Source: Legionellaceae bacterium
Lineage (GTDB): Bacteria > Pseudomonadota > Gammaproteobacteria > Legionellales > Legionellaceae
Assembly (NCBI GenBank): GCA_947505025.1
Contig: CANNIJ010000061.1
Location: forward strand, 1-9,458
Length of the DNA: 9,458 nt
Direction: 5' to 3'
The number at the start of each line of letters is the position of its first letter. Position 1 is the stretch's first letter. The notes beneath the pieces are model-generated. The model saw nothing but the letters and a program-made list of their open reading frames with translations. It was not told the DNA's origin and did not search any database. This document shows positions 1 through 6,802 of this stretch, piece after piece. Both the position numbers and the translations under genes were made by a program.

Positions 1-214
1 CATTTGCTTGCTCGGGTAAATTTTCATTTACCGGCAGCCCGTATTGATTATTACCAGCACGATAGTTTATGTAACTAGCCAGCGTGGTGGTGTCCGCGTT
101 AGGTGCAGCAATACTTTGTGAATTCCAGCCGGTCATTTTTCTTACTGTAAAATGATCAAAAAAGGCACCTTTGCCGTGTCCATCTTCCCTATATGAAATA
201 CCAGTAACTTGCAT
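1..214 (-). CDS. Unrecognised protein, N-terminal part (runs off the left edge)
   Basis: An open frame starts at an ATG (complement of 212-214) and stays open for 71 codons to the window edge without a stop. The product begins MQVTGISYREDG and is hydrophilic, rich in Gly, Asn and Thr. It has no signal peptide or membrane segment in the visible part, so the start of a soluble protein is likely. I do not recognise the family. The ribosome site is weak: only TGGA lies about 6 bases upstream of the ATG. Support for a real gene is the absence of stops over 214 bases of AT-rich DNA, ordinary-looking codons, and a plausible minus-strand promoter at 256-284 followed by about 35-40 bases of leader. 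It is transcribed away from the fliA operon. It could still be a chance open frame or a decayed gene; the rest of the sequence would decide. Confidence 0.55.
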   Translation of the reverse strand, partial: MQVTGISYREDGHGKGAFFDHFTVRKMTGWNSQSIAAPNADTTTLASYINYRAGNNQYGLPVNENLPEQAN

Positions 215-255
215 AATTTATCCAGATATTGGATTAAGTTCGAATAATGAACACT

Positions 256-284
256 AGTATAACATGTTATCATTAAATTGTGAG
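256..284 (-). promoter_or_regulatory. Candidate sigma70 promoter for the leftward gene
   Basis: On the minus strand a -35-like CTCACA (279-284, 4 of 6 to TTGACA) is separated by 17 bases from TATACT (256-261, 5 of 6 to TATAAT). Transcription would start near 249 and reach the ATG at 214. The -10 overlaps the 12-bp palindrome at 259-270, so a protein bound there could block it. Promoter calls by eye in AT-rich DNA are uncertain. Confidence 0.35.
259..270. repeat. Perfect 12-bp palindrome in the divergent control region
   Basis: ATAACATGTTAT reads the same on both strands. It overlaps the -10 of the leftward promoter candidate and lies about 60 bp upstream of the rightward -35 candidate (332). 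The position suits an operator for a dimeric regulator, but no regulator is identified and an AT-rich 12-mer palindrome can arise by chance. Confidence 0.4.
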
Positions 285-287
285 TTA

Positions 288-297
288 AGTTTAAACT
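288..297. repeat. Perfect 10-bp palindrome AGTTTAAACT
   Basis: This is a second perfect palindrome, centred 28 bp from the centre of the one at 259-270 and between the two promoter candidates. It differs in sequence from the first, so the two are not copies of one operator. It may be chance in AT-rich DNA. Confidence 0.3.
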
Positions 298-331
298 AAT
301 CTTTGAACGAAATTCTTTTCGCCAGAACTAT

Positions 332-360
332 CTCACTGTATTGCTCTATCGTGTTATACT
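332..360 (+). promoter_or_regulatory. Candidate sigma70 promoter for the fliA operon
   Basis: TATACT (355-360) matches the -10 consensus at 5 of 6 bases. CTCACT lies 17 bases upstream (332-337) as a poor -35, only one base different from the CTCACA proposed for the leftward promoter. Initiation near 366-368 would leave a leader of about 22 bases containing the AAGGAG at 377-382. That fits translation from GTG 389 and rules out the longer in-frame starts at TTG 341 and probably ATG 365. Confidence 0.4.
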
Positions 361-376
361 TATCATGCACAAGACC

Positions 377-382
377 AAGGAG
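377..382 (+). promoter_or_regulatory. Shine-Dalgarno sequence that decides the fliA start
   Basis: AAGGAG ends six bases before GTG 389, an ideal spacing. The longer in-frame starts at 341 (TTG), 365 (ATG) and 383 (ATG, directly abutting this motif) have no comparable site. Starting at 389 gives 237 residues, close to the 239 of E. coli FliA. Confidence 0.75.
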
Positions 383-388
383 ATGGGT

Positions 389-1102
389 GTGAGTGATGTA
401 AGTCATAGACTGGATCGTCAAACACAAACTGTATTTGTTCAAGAACATGCGCTGCTGGTTCGCCGGATTGCTTACCACTTGTCGGGGCGTTTGCCACGTT
501 CTGTGCAATTAGATGATTTGATGCAATCTGGTATGATGGGTTTATTAGAAGCTGCGCGTAATTATGATGCTAGTAAAGGCGCTTCTTTTGAAACATATGC
601 AAGTATTCGTATACGCGGATATATGCTAGATGAAGTGCGCCGAAATGATTGGGTGCCGCGTTCGGTTTATCGAAATTCGCGGATGATCTCAACGGCAATG
701 CAAAATGTTGAGCATCGATTGGGGCGCCAGGCAAAAGATCATGAGGTTGCCGGTGAGCTCAATATGCCATTAGATGAATATCACTCTATGTTAAGTGATT
801 CTAATAGTGCGCATTTACATGGTTTTGAAGATTTAGGCATCACGGATGACTTATTGACGGATGCAAGTGCCAGCACCACATCTGAGCCAGATGTAAATGC
901 CTTGCGTGCAGATATGAAACTACATTTGAGTTCTGTTATCAAGACGTTGCCGCAAAAGGAGCGTTTAGTGCTTTCATTATATTATGAGCACGACTTGAAC
1001 TTAAAAGACATTGGGGATGTGCTGGGAGTTACCGAGTCGCGGGTTTCGCAAATTCATAGCCAAGCCACACATCGAATTAAAGCACGGTTAACGGATCATT
1101 AG
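389..1102 (+). CDS. fliA: RNA polymerase sigma factor FliA (sigma-28, flagellar)
   Basis: This is the sigma-28 specificity factor that directs RNA polymerase to late flagellar and chemotaxis promoters; it acts in the cytoplasm and in flagellated bacteria is held inactive by FlgM. The 237-residue product has the full FliA layout. Region 2 covers about residues 12-90, with LDDLMQSGMMGLLEA, a YDASKGASFETYA stretch and IRGYMLDEVR. The linker DWVPRSVYRN leads into region 3. Region 4 (about 175-232) carries LPQKERLVLSLYY, LNLKDIGDVLGVTESRVSQ and the recognition-helix tail HSQATHRIKARL. These match E. coli FliA almost block for block, so the assignment is secure. The start is GTG 389, set by AAGGAG at 377-382. 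It stands at the head of a housekeeping operon, only two bases before prfB, instead of beside flhF, fleN or motAB; no flagellar structural gene is in the window. In a non-motile host it might serve another regulon. Confidence 0.95.
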   Translation: MSDVSHRLDRQTQTVFVQEHALLVRRIAYHLSGRLPRSVQLDDLMQSGMMGLLEAARNYDASKGASFETYASIRIRGYMLDEVRRNDWVPRSVYRNSRMISTAMQNVEHRLGRQAKDHEVAGELNMPLDEYHSMLSDSNSAHLHGFEDLGITDDLLTDASASTTSEPDVNALRADMKLHLSSVIKTLPQKERLVLSLYYEHDLNLKDIGDVLGVTESRVSQIHSQATHRIKARLTDH

Positions 1103-1104
1103 TT

Positions 1105-2215
1105 ATGTTAGAAGTGAATCACTTATTGTTATCTCTAAACGATCTTAAGTCACGCCTGGATACTCTTCGGGGGTATCTTTGACTTTGATCGTAAACAAGA
1201 ACGCCTGGAAGAAGTTACTCGAGAATTAGAATCAGCCGAAATTTGGTTGCATCCAGAATCCGCACAAGCATTAGGCCGTGAACGTTCAGCTTTGTCTTTA
1301 ATCGTTGATCAATGGAAAAAATTGGATCATACGATCATAGATCTCTCAGACCTATTTCATTTAGCTCGTGAAGACCAGGATGCCGGTACTTTTGATGATT
1401 TATCTGTAGATATTGCTGAGGTTGAACGTCAAGTGGCAGCTCTTGAATTTCAGCGGATGTTTTCTGGACCTATGGATGCATCAAATGCTTTTTTAGATAT
1501 TCAATCTGGATCTGGTGGCACCGAAGCTCAAGATTGGGCTGAAATGATTTTGCGTATGTATTTGCGTTGGAGTGAGCAACATGGTTTTATTGCTGAATTA
1601 GTTGAGTGTTCTGCAGGAGATGTTGCTGGAATTAAGAGTGCAACTATACACGTACAGGGGCCGCATGCTTTTGGTTGGTTAAGAACAGAAACCGGTGTGC
1701 ATCGTTTGGTGCGTAAGTCACCATTTGACTCGGGTAATCGTCGACATACTTCTTTTGCTGCCGTGTTTGTATCACCTGAAGTTGAGGATGATATTGAAAT
1801 TGAAATCAATCCAGCAGATTTACGGATTGATACATACAGGGCCTCAGGTGCCGGCGGACAACATGTTAATCGGACTGATTCTGCAGTGAGGATTACTCAT
1901 GCTCCATCTGGGATTGTGGTTCAGTGTCAGAATGACCGCAGTCAACATAAAAACAAAGCACAAGCATTTAAACAATTACGTGCAAAATTATATGAGATGG
2001 AGATGCAGAAGAAAAATGTTGCGCAACAAGCTTTGGAATTAACTAAGTCAGATATTGGTTGGGGATCACAAATTCGATCGTATGTTTTGGATCAATCCAG
2101 AATTAAAGATTTACGCACCGGGATTGAGACCAGTAATACGCAGAGTGTTCTGGACGGCGATCTTGATTTATTTATTGAGGCAAGTTTAAAAAAAGGGGTA
2201 GACCAGACATGTTAG
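1105..2215 (+). CDS. prfB: Peptide chain release factor 2 (RF2), made by programmed +1 frameshift
   Basis: RF2 reads UGA and UAA stop codons on the ribosome and triggers hydrolysis of peptidyl-tRNA. Translation starts at ATG 1105 and gives 25 codons ending in LRGYL. It then meets an in-frame TGA at 1180-1182 and must slip +1 at CTT (1177-1179) to continue with GAC (1181), giving 369 residues in all against 365 in E. coli. The N-terminal helical domain is followed by the codon-recognition motif SPF (residues 205-207) and the catalytic GGQ (250-252), at the same numbers as in E. coli. Residue 246 is Ala (RASGAGGQ), as in most bacteria, not the Thr of E. coli K-12. The tail ends DQTC, a few residues beyond E. 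coli, and its last seven bases overlap lysS. The real stop is TAG, which RF1 reads, so RF2 is not needed to finish its own synthesis. No strong ribosome site precedes it; with fliA ending two bases upstream, translational coupling is likely. A call starting at ATG 1247 would miss the true N terminus. Confidence 0.96.
1168..1183 (+). promoter_or_regulatory. prfB +1 frameshift (recoding) signal
   Basis: The sequence CGGGGGTATCTTTGAC contains the known RF2 autoregulation signal: an internal Shine-Dalgarno-like G-run (1168-1173), a three-base spacer TAT, the slippery CTT (1177-1179) and a poor-context UGA followed by C (1180-1183). Low RF2 slows termination at UGA and favours the shift, so RF2 controls its own level. 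The only visible difference from the E. coli AGGGGGTATCTTTGAC is the first base, C for A. The frames join exactly as expected: LRGYL before and DFD after. Confidence 0.96.
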
Positions 2216-3702
2216 AGACAGTCCTGGATGAAAATGAGCTGTATCGTATTCGTAAACAAAAACTAACCGATCTGCGTGCTGATGGCTTTAGTTTTCCAAA
2301 TGATTTTAGGCCGCAACATGCTGCTCAATCGTTGCTCGATCAACACGGGCATTTAAATAAAGAAGAATGTGCTGCTGCCGCAATTGCAGTAACTATTGCC
2401 GGACGTATAGTTTTACGACGGATAATGGGTAAAGCTAGTTTTTTTCATTTGCAAGACGCATCTGGCCGACTACAGGTTTATGTGCGAGAAAATGAATTTC
2501 CTGAGTTATATGATGCATTTAAACACTGGGATTTAGGTGATATTGTTGGGGTATCCGGGACTTTGTTTGTTACACAAACGGGTGAATTAACTATACATGC
2601 CGATGCTTTACGTTTATTAACTAAATCATTGCGTCCGTTACCAGATAAATTTCACGGATTAGCTGATCAAGAGATCTGTTACCGTAAACGCTATATAGAT
2701 TTGATCGCTAATCCTTTGACACGTAAAACATTTTTATTGCGATCAAAATTACTGAGTACTCTGCGAATTTTTATGGAGCAGCACGATTTTTTAGAAGTTG
2801 AAACGCCGATGATGCACCCGATTCCAGGGGGCGCCATGGCTCGGCCGTTTACAACACATCATCATGCTTTAGACATGCCGATGTATTTACGTGTTGCGCC
2901 TGAGTTATACTTAAAACGCCTGGTTGTTGGTGGATTTGAGCGTGTGTATGAAATTAATCGTAATTTTCGTAATGAGGGTTTATCCACACGCCATAATCCT
3001 GAATTTACCATGGTTGAGTTTTATCAGGCATATGCTGACTATAAAGACTTAATGCACTTTACTGAAGAATTATTACATTTTTTATGTGATAATTTATTAG
3101 GTACTCGTCAAGTGGTTTATCAAGAGCATGTATTGGATTTTGATACAGCATTTGTGCGCCTCAGTATTACTGAGGCAATCTTAGTGTATCATCCAATGAT
3201 CAAGCCAGATGATTTGAAGTCAGTCAATAGCATGCACCAGGTGCTGGATAAGCTTGGATTGGCGTATAAATCCGGGCAAGCTTTAGGTCAGTTGCACATG
3301 ATAGTTTTTGAAGAAACCGTAGAGCATCAGTTAATTCAACCAACATTTATCACGGGCTATCCAACCGAAGTTTCACCGTTAGCACGTCGTAGTGATGCAG
3401 ATCCAAGTCTGACCGATAGATTTGAATTTTTTATTGCCGGTCGTGAGATAGCGAATGGATTTTCTGAGTTAAATGATGCAGAAGATCAGGCAGCACGGTT
3501 TCAAAAACAAGTTGAGGATAAAAATGCAGGTGATTTAGAAGCCATGCATTTTGATCATGATTATATTGAGGCGTTGGAATATGGGATGCCACCAACTGCT
3601 GGTGAAGGTATAGGGATTGATCGTTTGGCGATGTTGTTTACCAATTCTCCAGCGATTCGAGATGTGATTTTATTTCCGCATTTAGCTCCACGTACACGTT
3701 AA
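2209..3702 (+). CDS. lysS: Lysyl-tRNA synthetase, class II
   Basis: This enzyme charges tRNA-Lys with lysine using ATP, in the cytoplasm as a homodimer. The product has 497 residues, against 505 for E. coli LysS. An N-terminal OB-fold anticodon-binding domain covers about 60-140 (VAGRIVLRRIMGKASF-like block) and the class II catalytic core about 170-497. Motif 1 is around 188-210 (LEVETPMMHPIPGG). Motif 2 is around 243-270, with RNFRNEG (R254 and E256 for ATP) and RHNPEFTM. Motif 3 is GEGIGIDRLAMLF (465-477, R472). The lysine-specific FITGYPTEVSPLARR block is at 380-394. The ATG at 2209 lies inside the end of prfB, a seven-base overlap, with a GGGG ribosome site at 2195-2198. This matches the classical prfB-lysS pairing and suggests coupled translation. 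No residues are missing; the N-terminal part is slightly shorter than in E. coli. Confidence 0.97.
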   Translation: MLETVLDENELYRIRKQKLTDLRADGFSFPNDFRPQHAAQSLLDQHGHLNKEECAAAAIAVTIAGRIVLRRIMGKASFFHLQDASGRLQVYVRENEFPELYDAFKHWDLGDIVGVSGTLFVTQTGELTIHADALRLLTKSLRPLPDKFHGLADQEICYRKRYIDLIANPLTRKTFLLRSKLLSTLRIFMEQHDFLEVETPMMHPIPGGAMARPFTTHHHALDMPMYLRVAPELYLKRLVVGGFERVYEINRNFRNEGLSTRHNPEFTMVEFYQAYADYKDLMHFTEELLHFLCDNLLGTRQVVYQEHVLDFDTAFVRLSITEAILVYHPMIKPDDLKSVNSMHQVLDKLGLAYKSGQALGQLHMIVFEETVEHQLIQPTFITGYPTEVSPLARRSDADPSLTDRFEFFIAGREIANGFSELNDAEDQAARFQKQVEDKNAGDLEAMHFDHDYIEALEYGMPPTAGEGIGIDRLAMLFTNSPAIRDVILFPHLAPRTR

Positions 3703-3712
3703 GGAGTATTTT

Positions 3713-4966
3713 ATGTTTAGTCCTAATCAAACTATGGCAGAGATTGATCCTGCCGTATGGGAACTGATTTGCGCAGAGAGCGTGCGTCAGGCCGAACATA
3801 TAGAATTAATTGCATCGGAAAATTACGTTAGTCCGGCTGTATTAGCGGCTCAAGGCTCGGTCTTGACCAATAAGTACGCAGAAGGCTATGCCGGTAGACG
3901 GTATTATGGTGGTTGCGAGTATGTTGATTTAATTGAAATGCTAGCAATAGAGCGTGCAAAAATTTTATTTTCTGCAGATTACGTGAATGTACAACCACAT
4001 TCAGGATCACAAGCTAATGCAGCAGTAATGCTGGCATTATTAGAGCCAGGAGATACTATTTTAGGCATGTCATTATCAGCTGGTGGGCATTTAACTCACG
4101 GTTCTACAGTGAATTTTTCTGGTAAAATCTACAACACAGTTGATTATGGTGTAGATATTCAGACTGGCCTTATCGATTATACGTATTTAGCCCAGCAAGC
4201 CATTAAACATCGTCCAAAGATGATCATTGCAGGTTTTTCGGCTTATTCTCAGGTAGTGGACTGGGCCAAGTTTAGGGAGATTGCAGATCTGGTTGGTGCG
4301 ATTTTATTGGTAGATATGGCTCACGTCGCGGGATTAGTCGCTGTGGGGATCTACCCGTCACCATTGTCGTATGCGGATGTAGTTACCAGCACAACACATA
4401 AAACATTACGCGGCCCACGTGGCGGATTGATTTTAGCTAAATCTAATCCTGAGATTGAAAAAAAATTAAATTCAGCGGTTTTCCCCGGCACTCAGGGTGG
4501 ACCATTAATGCATGTGATTGCTGCTAAAGCAGTTTGTTTTCAAGAAGCTCTGCAGCCTGAGTTTAAAACTTATCAAGAACAGGTGGTTCTGAATGCTAAA
4601 ACCATGGTGCAGGTATTACAAGATCGTTCTTACACAGTGATTTCATCGGGCACAGAAAATCACTTGTTACTTGTAGATTTAACCAGTAAGAATTTGACTG
4701 GTGCTCAGGCAGAGCGTGCGTTAGGCCTTGCAAATATAACGGTGAATAAAAATAGCATTCCCAATGAGCCGCGCTCACCATTTGTTACCAGCGGAATACG
4801 TTTGGGCACACCAGCCGTCACTACGCGTGGCTTTAAAGAACCAGAGATTATCCAATTAACTAATTGGTTGGCGGATATTTTAGATCAACCAGAAAGCCTG
4901 GACTTAGGATTACAAGTTAAGTCCAATGTTTTGGCATTATGCCATAAATTTCCTGTGTATGAGTGA
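3713..4966 (+). CDS. glyA: Serine hydroxymethyltransferase
   Basis: The enzyme interconverts serine plus tetrahydrofolate with glycine plus 5,10-methylene-tetrahydrofolate and is the main source of one-carbon units for purines, thymidylate and methionine. The 417-residue product has the same length as E. coli GlyA. Landmarks are ELIASENYVS (31-40), YAEGYAGRRYYGG (55-67, with catalytic E57 and Y65), HSGSQAN (96-102), SAGGHLTHG (122-130), the cofactor aspartate and histidine in VDMAHVAGL (D201, H204), and the PLP Schiff-base lysine in TTHKTLRGPRGG (K230). FPGTQGGP follows. A strong AAGGAG at 3701-3706, overlapping the lysS stop, lies six bases before ATG 3713. It ends at TGA 4964-4966, three bases before the preferred nrdR start. 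Confidence 0.97.
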   Translation: MFSPNQTMAEIDPAVWELICAESVRQAEHIELIASENYVSPAVLAAQGSVLTNKYAEGYAGRRYYGGCEYVDLIEMLAIERAKILFSADYVNVQPHSGSQANAAVMLALLEPGDTILGMSLSAGGHLTHGSTVNFSGKIYNTVDYGVDIQTGLIDYTYLAQQAIKHRPKMIIAGFSAYSQVVDWAKFREIADLVGAILLVDMAHVAGLVAVGIYPSPLSYADVVTSTTHKTLRGPRGGLILAKSNPEIEKKLNSAVFPGTQGGPLMHVIAAKAVCFQEALQPEFKTYQEQVVLNAKTMVQVLQDRSYTVISSGTENHLLLVDLTSKNLTGAQAERALGLANITVNKNSIPNEPRSPFVTSGIRLGTPAVTTRGFKEPEIIQLTNWLADILDQPESLDLGLQVKSNVLALCHKFPVYE

Positions 4967-4968
4967 TT

Positions 4969-5415
4969 ATGTACTGTCCATTTTGTAGTGAAGTTGAAAC
5001 TAAGGTTATGGATTCACGCTTGGTTTCCGAAGGGTCCCAAGTGCGACGTCGTCGTCAATGTATGGTGTGTTTGGAGAGATTTACTACATTTGAATCAGCT
5101 GAATTAAGTTTGCCATTGTTAATTAAGCGCGATGGTCGGCGTGCATTTTTTAGGATTGAAAATTTACGTGCTGGAATGTTGCGAGCTTTAGAAAAAAGAC
5201 CTGTTGGAACAGATCTGGTAGAACAGGCAATTGTATCGATTGTAAAAAAGGTACGAGAAACTGGTGAGCGTGAAATTGAAGCACGTCAGGTGGGTGAGTG
5301 GGTCATGGAAGAGCTTTATGCTTTGGATCATGTGGCTTACGTACGCTTTGCATCGGTTTATAAACGGTTCAAAGACGTGAGTGAATTTATACTGTGCGCT
5401 CAAGGGGCAACGTGA
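4969..5415 (+). CDS. nrdR: Transcriptional repressor NrdR (ribonucleotide reductase regulator)
   Basis: NrdR binds ATP/dATP and represses ribonucleotide reductase operons through NrdR boxes. The 148-residue product (149 in E. coli) starts with a zinc ribbon, C3-x2-C6 and C31-x2-C34, within MYCPFC and RRRRQCMVC. An ATP-cone domain follows from about residue 45 (RDGRRAFFRIENLRAGMLRAL, then EKRPV). The C-terminal part has the conserved VAYVRFASVYKRF-type block. I chose ATG 4969 over the in-frame GTG 4963 because the family begins M-x-C-P-F-C; the GTG would only add two residues. The ribosome site is poor, a GAG at 4961-4963, so translation is probably coupled to glyA. In many gammaproteobacteria nrdR is followed by ribD and other riboflavin genes; here it overlaps nusB directly. 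Confidence 0.96.
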   Translation: MYCPFCSEVETKVMDSRLVSEGSQVRRRRQCMVCLERFTTFESAELSLPLLIKRDGRRAFFRIENLRAGMLRALEKRPVGTDLVEQAIVSIVKKVRETGEREIEARQVGEWVMEELYALDHVAYVRFASVYKRFKDVSEFILCAQGAT

Positions 5416-5849
5416 ATAATCAAGAAATTCGTGAAAAACGTCGTGCTAGAAAACTAGCTTTACAAGCGCTGTATCAATGGCATATGTCAGGTACAGATCC
5501 AGCTGAGGTTCTGGCTCAATTTTGCGCGATCAACAACATGGCAAAAGTAGATCTGGAATATTTCAAGTGTTTATTATACGGCATACCGTCTGAAATCACC
5601 GCATTACATGCAGCTTTTATACCATTTTTAGATCGTTCTTTGGAAAGTTTAGATCCGATTGAGTTAACTATTCTCAGACTTAGCACATTTGAACTGATGC
5701 ACCGTTTAGAGATCCCATATCGAGTAGTTTTGGATGAGTCGGTGTCTTTGGCTAAAACGTTTGGTTCACAAGATGGTTATCGTTATGTTAATGGTGTTTT
5801 ACATCAATTAGCCAAGAAGTTACGTGCGACCGAAATTGAAAATGGATGA
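5412..5849 (+). CDS. nusB: Transcription antitermination factor NusB
   Basis: NusB pairs with NusE (ribosomal protein S10) to bind boxA RNA and stop premature termination in rRNA operons. The product has 145 residues (139 in E. coli). It opens with the typical REKRRARKLALQALYQW helix. The C-terminal half carries LDPIELTILRLSTFEL and the signature IPYRVVLDESVSLAKTFG, then YRYVNGVLHQLAK. The start GTG 5412 overlaps the nrdR stop (GTGA) and has AAGGGG at 5402-5407. An in-frame GTG 5394 would add six residues (MRSRGN) but would place the G-run inside the gene, so 5412 is preferred. Its last eight bases overlap the thiL start. Confidence 0.94.
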   Translation: MNNQEIREKRRARKLALQALYQWHMSGTDPAEVLAQFCAINNMAKVDLEYFKCLLYGIPSEITALHAAFIPFLDRSLESLDPIELTILRLSTFELMHRLEIPYRVVLDESVSLAKTFGSQDGYRYVNGVLHQLAKKLRATEIENG

Positions 5850-6798
5850 ATTTGCATGTATTGACAGATTCTTTAAGGTCATACCACATGAGCGTACAGA
5901 TGTTATTTTAGGCATAGGCGATGATGCAGCGTGCTTGTCTGTACCTGCAGATCAACATTTGTTGGTGAGCTGCGATACTCTGGTTGATGGAGTGCATTTT
6001 TTATCTGCGTGGGATCCTTACGATATAGCGTATAAAGCGGTGATGGTTAACTTAAGTGATATAGCTGCTATGGGCGGTCTGCCGTGTTGGATTACGTTAT
6101 CTTTGACCTTGCCAGCTTTAGATGTAGATTGGTTAACCAGGTTTTCATCGGGCATCAGTGATGCCTTGCAGAAATATAATGTGGCTTTAATTGGTGGTGA
6201 TACCACGCGTGGCCCTTTAAGCATTACGATTACGGTACATGGATTTACTAAAAAAAATCATGCATTAAAACGCTCGGGCGCGCAAGTTAGTGATCTGGTT
6301 TATGTTACTGGTCCATTGGGAGCGGCAGCTTTAGCCTTAGAATATCTAGATAAGCCAATCGATCCGGCGGACCATTGTGTGTTGATGCAGCGTTTACACC
6401 GACCGGTACCTAGATTGGATTTACGCGATCTATTAATAAAATATGCTACAGCGGCGATCGATATTTCTGATGGTTTGCTGTCTGATTTACAGCACATTTG
6501 TAGGGCCAGTGATGTTGGTGCCGTTTTAGAATTAGATTGCGTGCCGGTACATGAATTAGTACGCAAGTATAACGCACCGCAAGCAATGGATTTGGCGTTG
6601 CATGGCGGGGATGATTATGAGATTTGCTTTACGATTGCAGCTGAGGATAGTCTTAATTGGCTGAAAGAAGTTGAAAATGCTGGAGTTATTGTCTATCAAA
6701 TTGGCCTAATTCAAGCTTCAACTGGTTTATATGCTGTTAATAGGCAGGGTGAGAAACATCCACTACAAGCACGCGGCTATAATCATTTTGGAGTATAA
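5842..6798 (+). CDS. thiL: Thiamine-monophosphate kinase
   Basis: ThiL phosphorylates thiamine monophosphate with ATP to give thiamine pyrophosphate, the last step of the pathway. The 318-residue product (325 in E. coli) shows the AIR-synthase-like fold motifs in order: GIGDDAA (24-30), DTLVDGVHF (45-53), NLSDIAAMG (70-78), GGDTTRG (118-124), VTGPLG (155-160), AIDISDGL (205-212) and GGDDYE (255-260). The C terminus, GYNHFGV, resembles the GYDHF end of E. coli ThiL. The start ATG 5842 lies eight bases inside nusB; a GTG at 5824 in the same frame would add six residues, but the family starts close to the MDEF-type sequence. No strong ribosome site is seen, so coupling to nusB is likely. There is no sign of a TPP riboswitch in front of it. 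Confidence 0.96.
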   Translation: MDEFACIDRFFKVIPHERTDVILGIGDDAACLSVPADQHLLVSCDTLVDGVHFLSAWDPYDIAYKAVMVNLSDIAAMGGLPCWITLSLTLPALDVDWLTRFSSGISDALQKYNVALIGGDTTRGPLSITITVHGFTKKNHALKRSGAQVSDLVYVTGPLGAAALALEYLDKPIDPADHCVLMQRLHRPVPRLDLRDLLIKYATAAIDISDGLLSDLQHICRASDVGAVLELDCVPVHELVRKYNAPQAMDLALHGGDDYEICFTIAAEDSLNWLKEVENAGVIVYQIGLIQASTGLYAVNRQGEKHPLQARGYNHFGV

Positions 6799-6802
6799 TT
6801 TA

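Noticed and set aside
285..313. A possible sigma-28 (FliA) promoter in front of fliA: TTAAGTTT at 285-292 matches the -35 consensus in 7 of 8 bases.
   Set aside because: At the required 11-base spacing there is no GCCGATAA-like -10; the nearest CGAAA is 13 or more bases away and matches only half.
341..388. Longer N terminus for FliA from TTG 341 or ATG 365.
   Set aside because: No ribosome site, adds residues unlike the family, and overlaps the -10 candidate; GTG 389 has an ideal AAGGAG and gives the family length.
1180..1182. The TGA in prfB as a disabling mutation or sequencing error.
   Set aside because: The exact G-run, TAT, CTT, TGA, C arrangement and the clean +1 join identify the known programmed frameshift.
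1528..1809. Minus-strand open frame of 93 codons inside prfB.
   Set aside because: It is a shadow of a clearly conserved gene, with no ribosome site or family resemblance.
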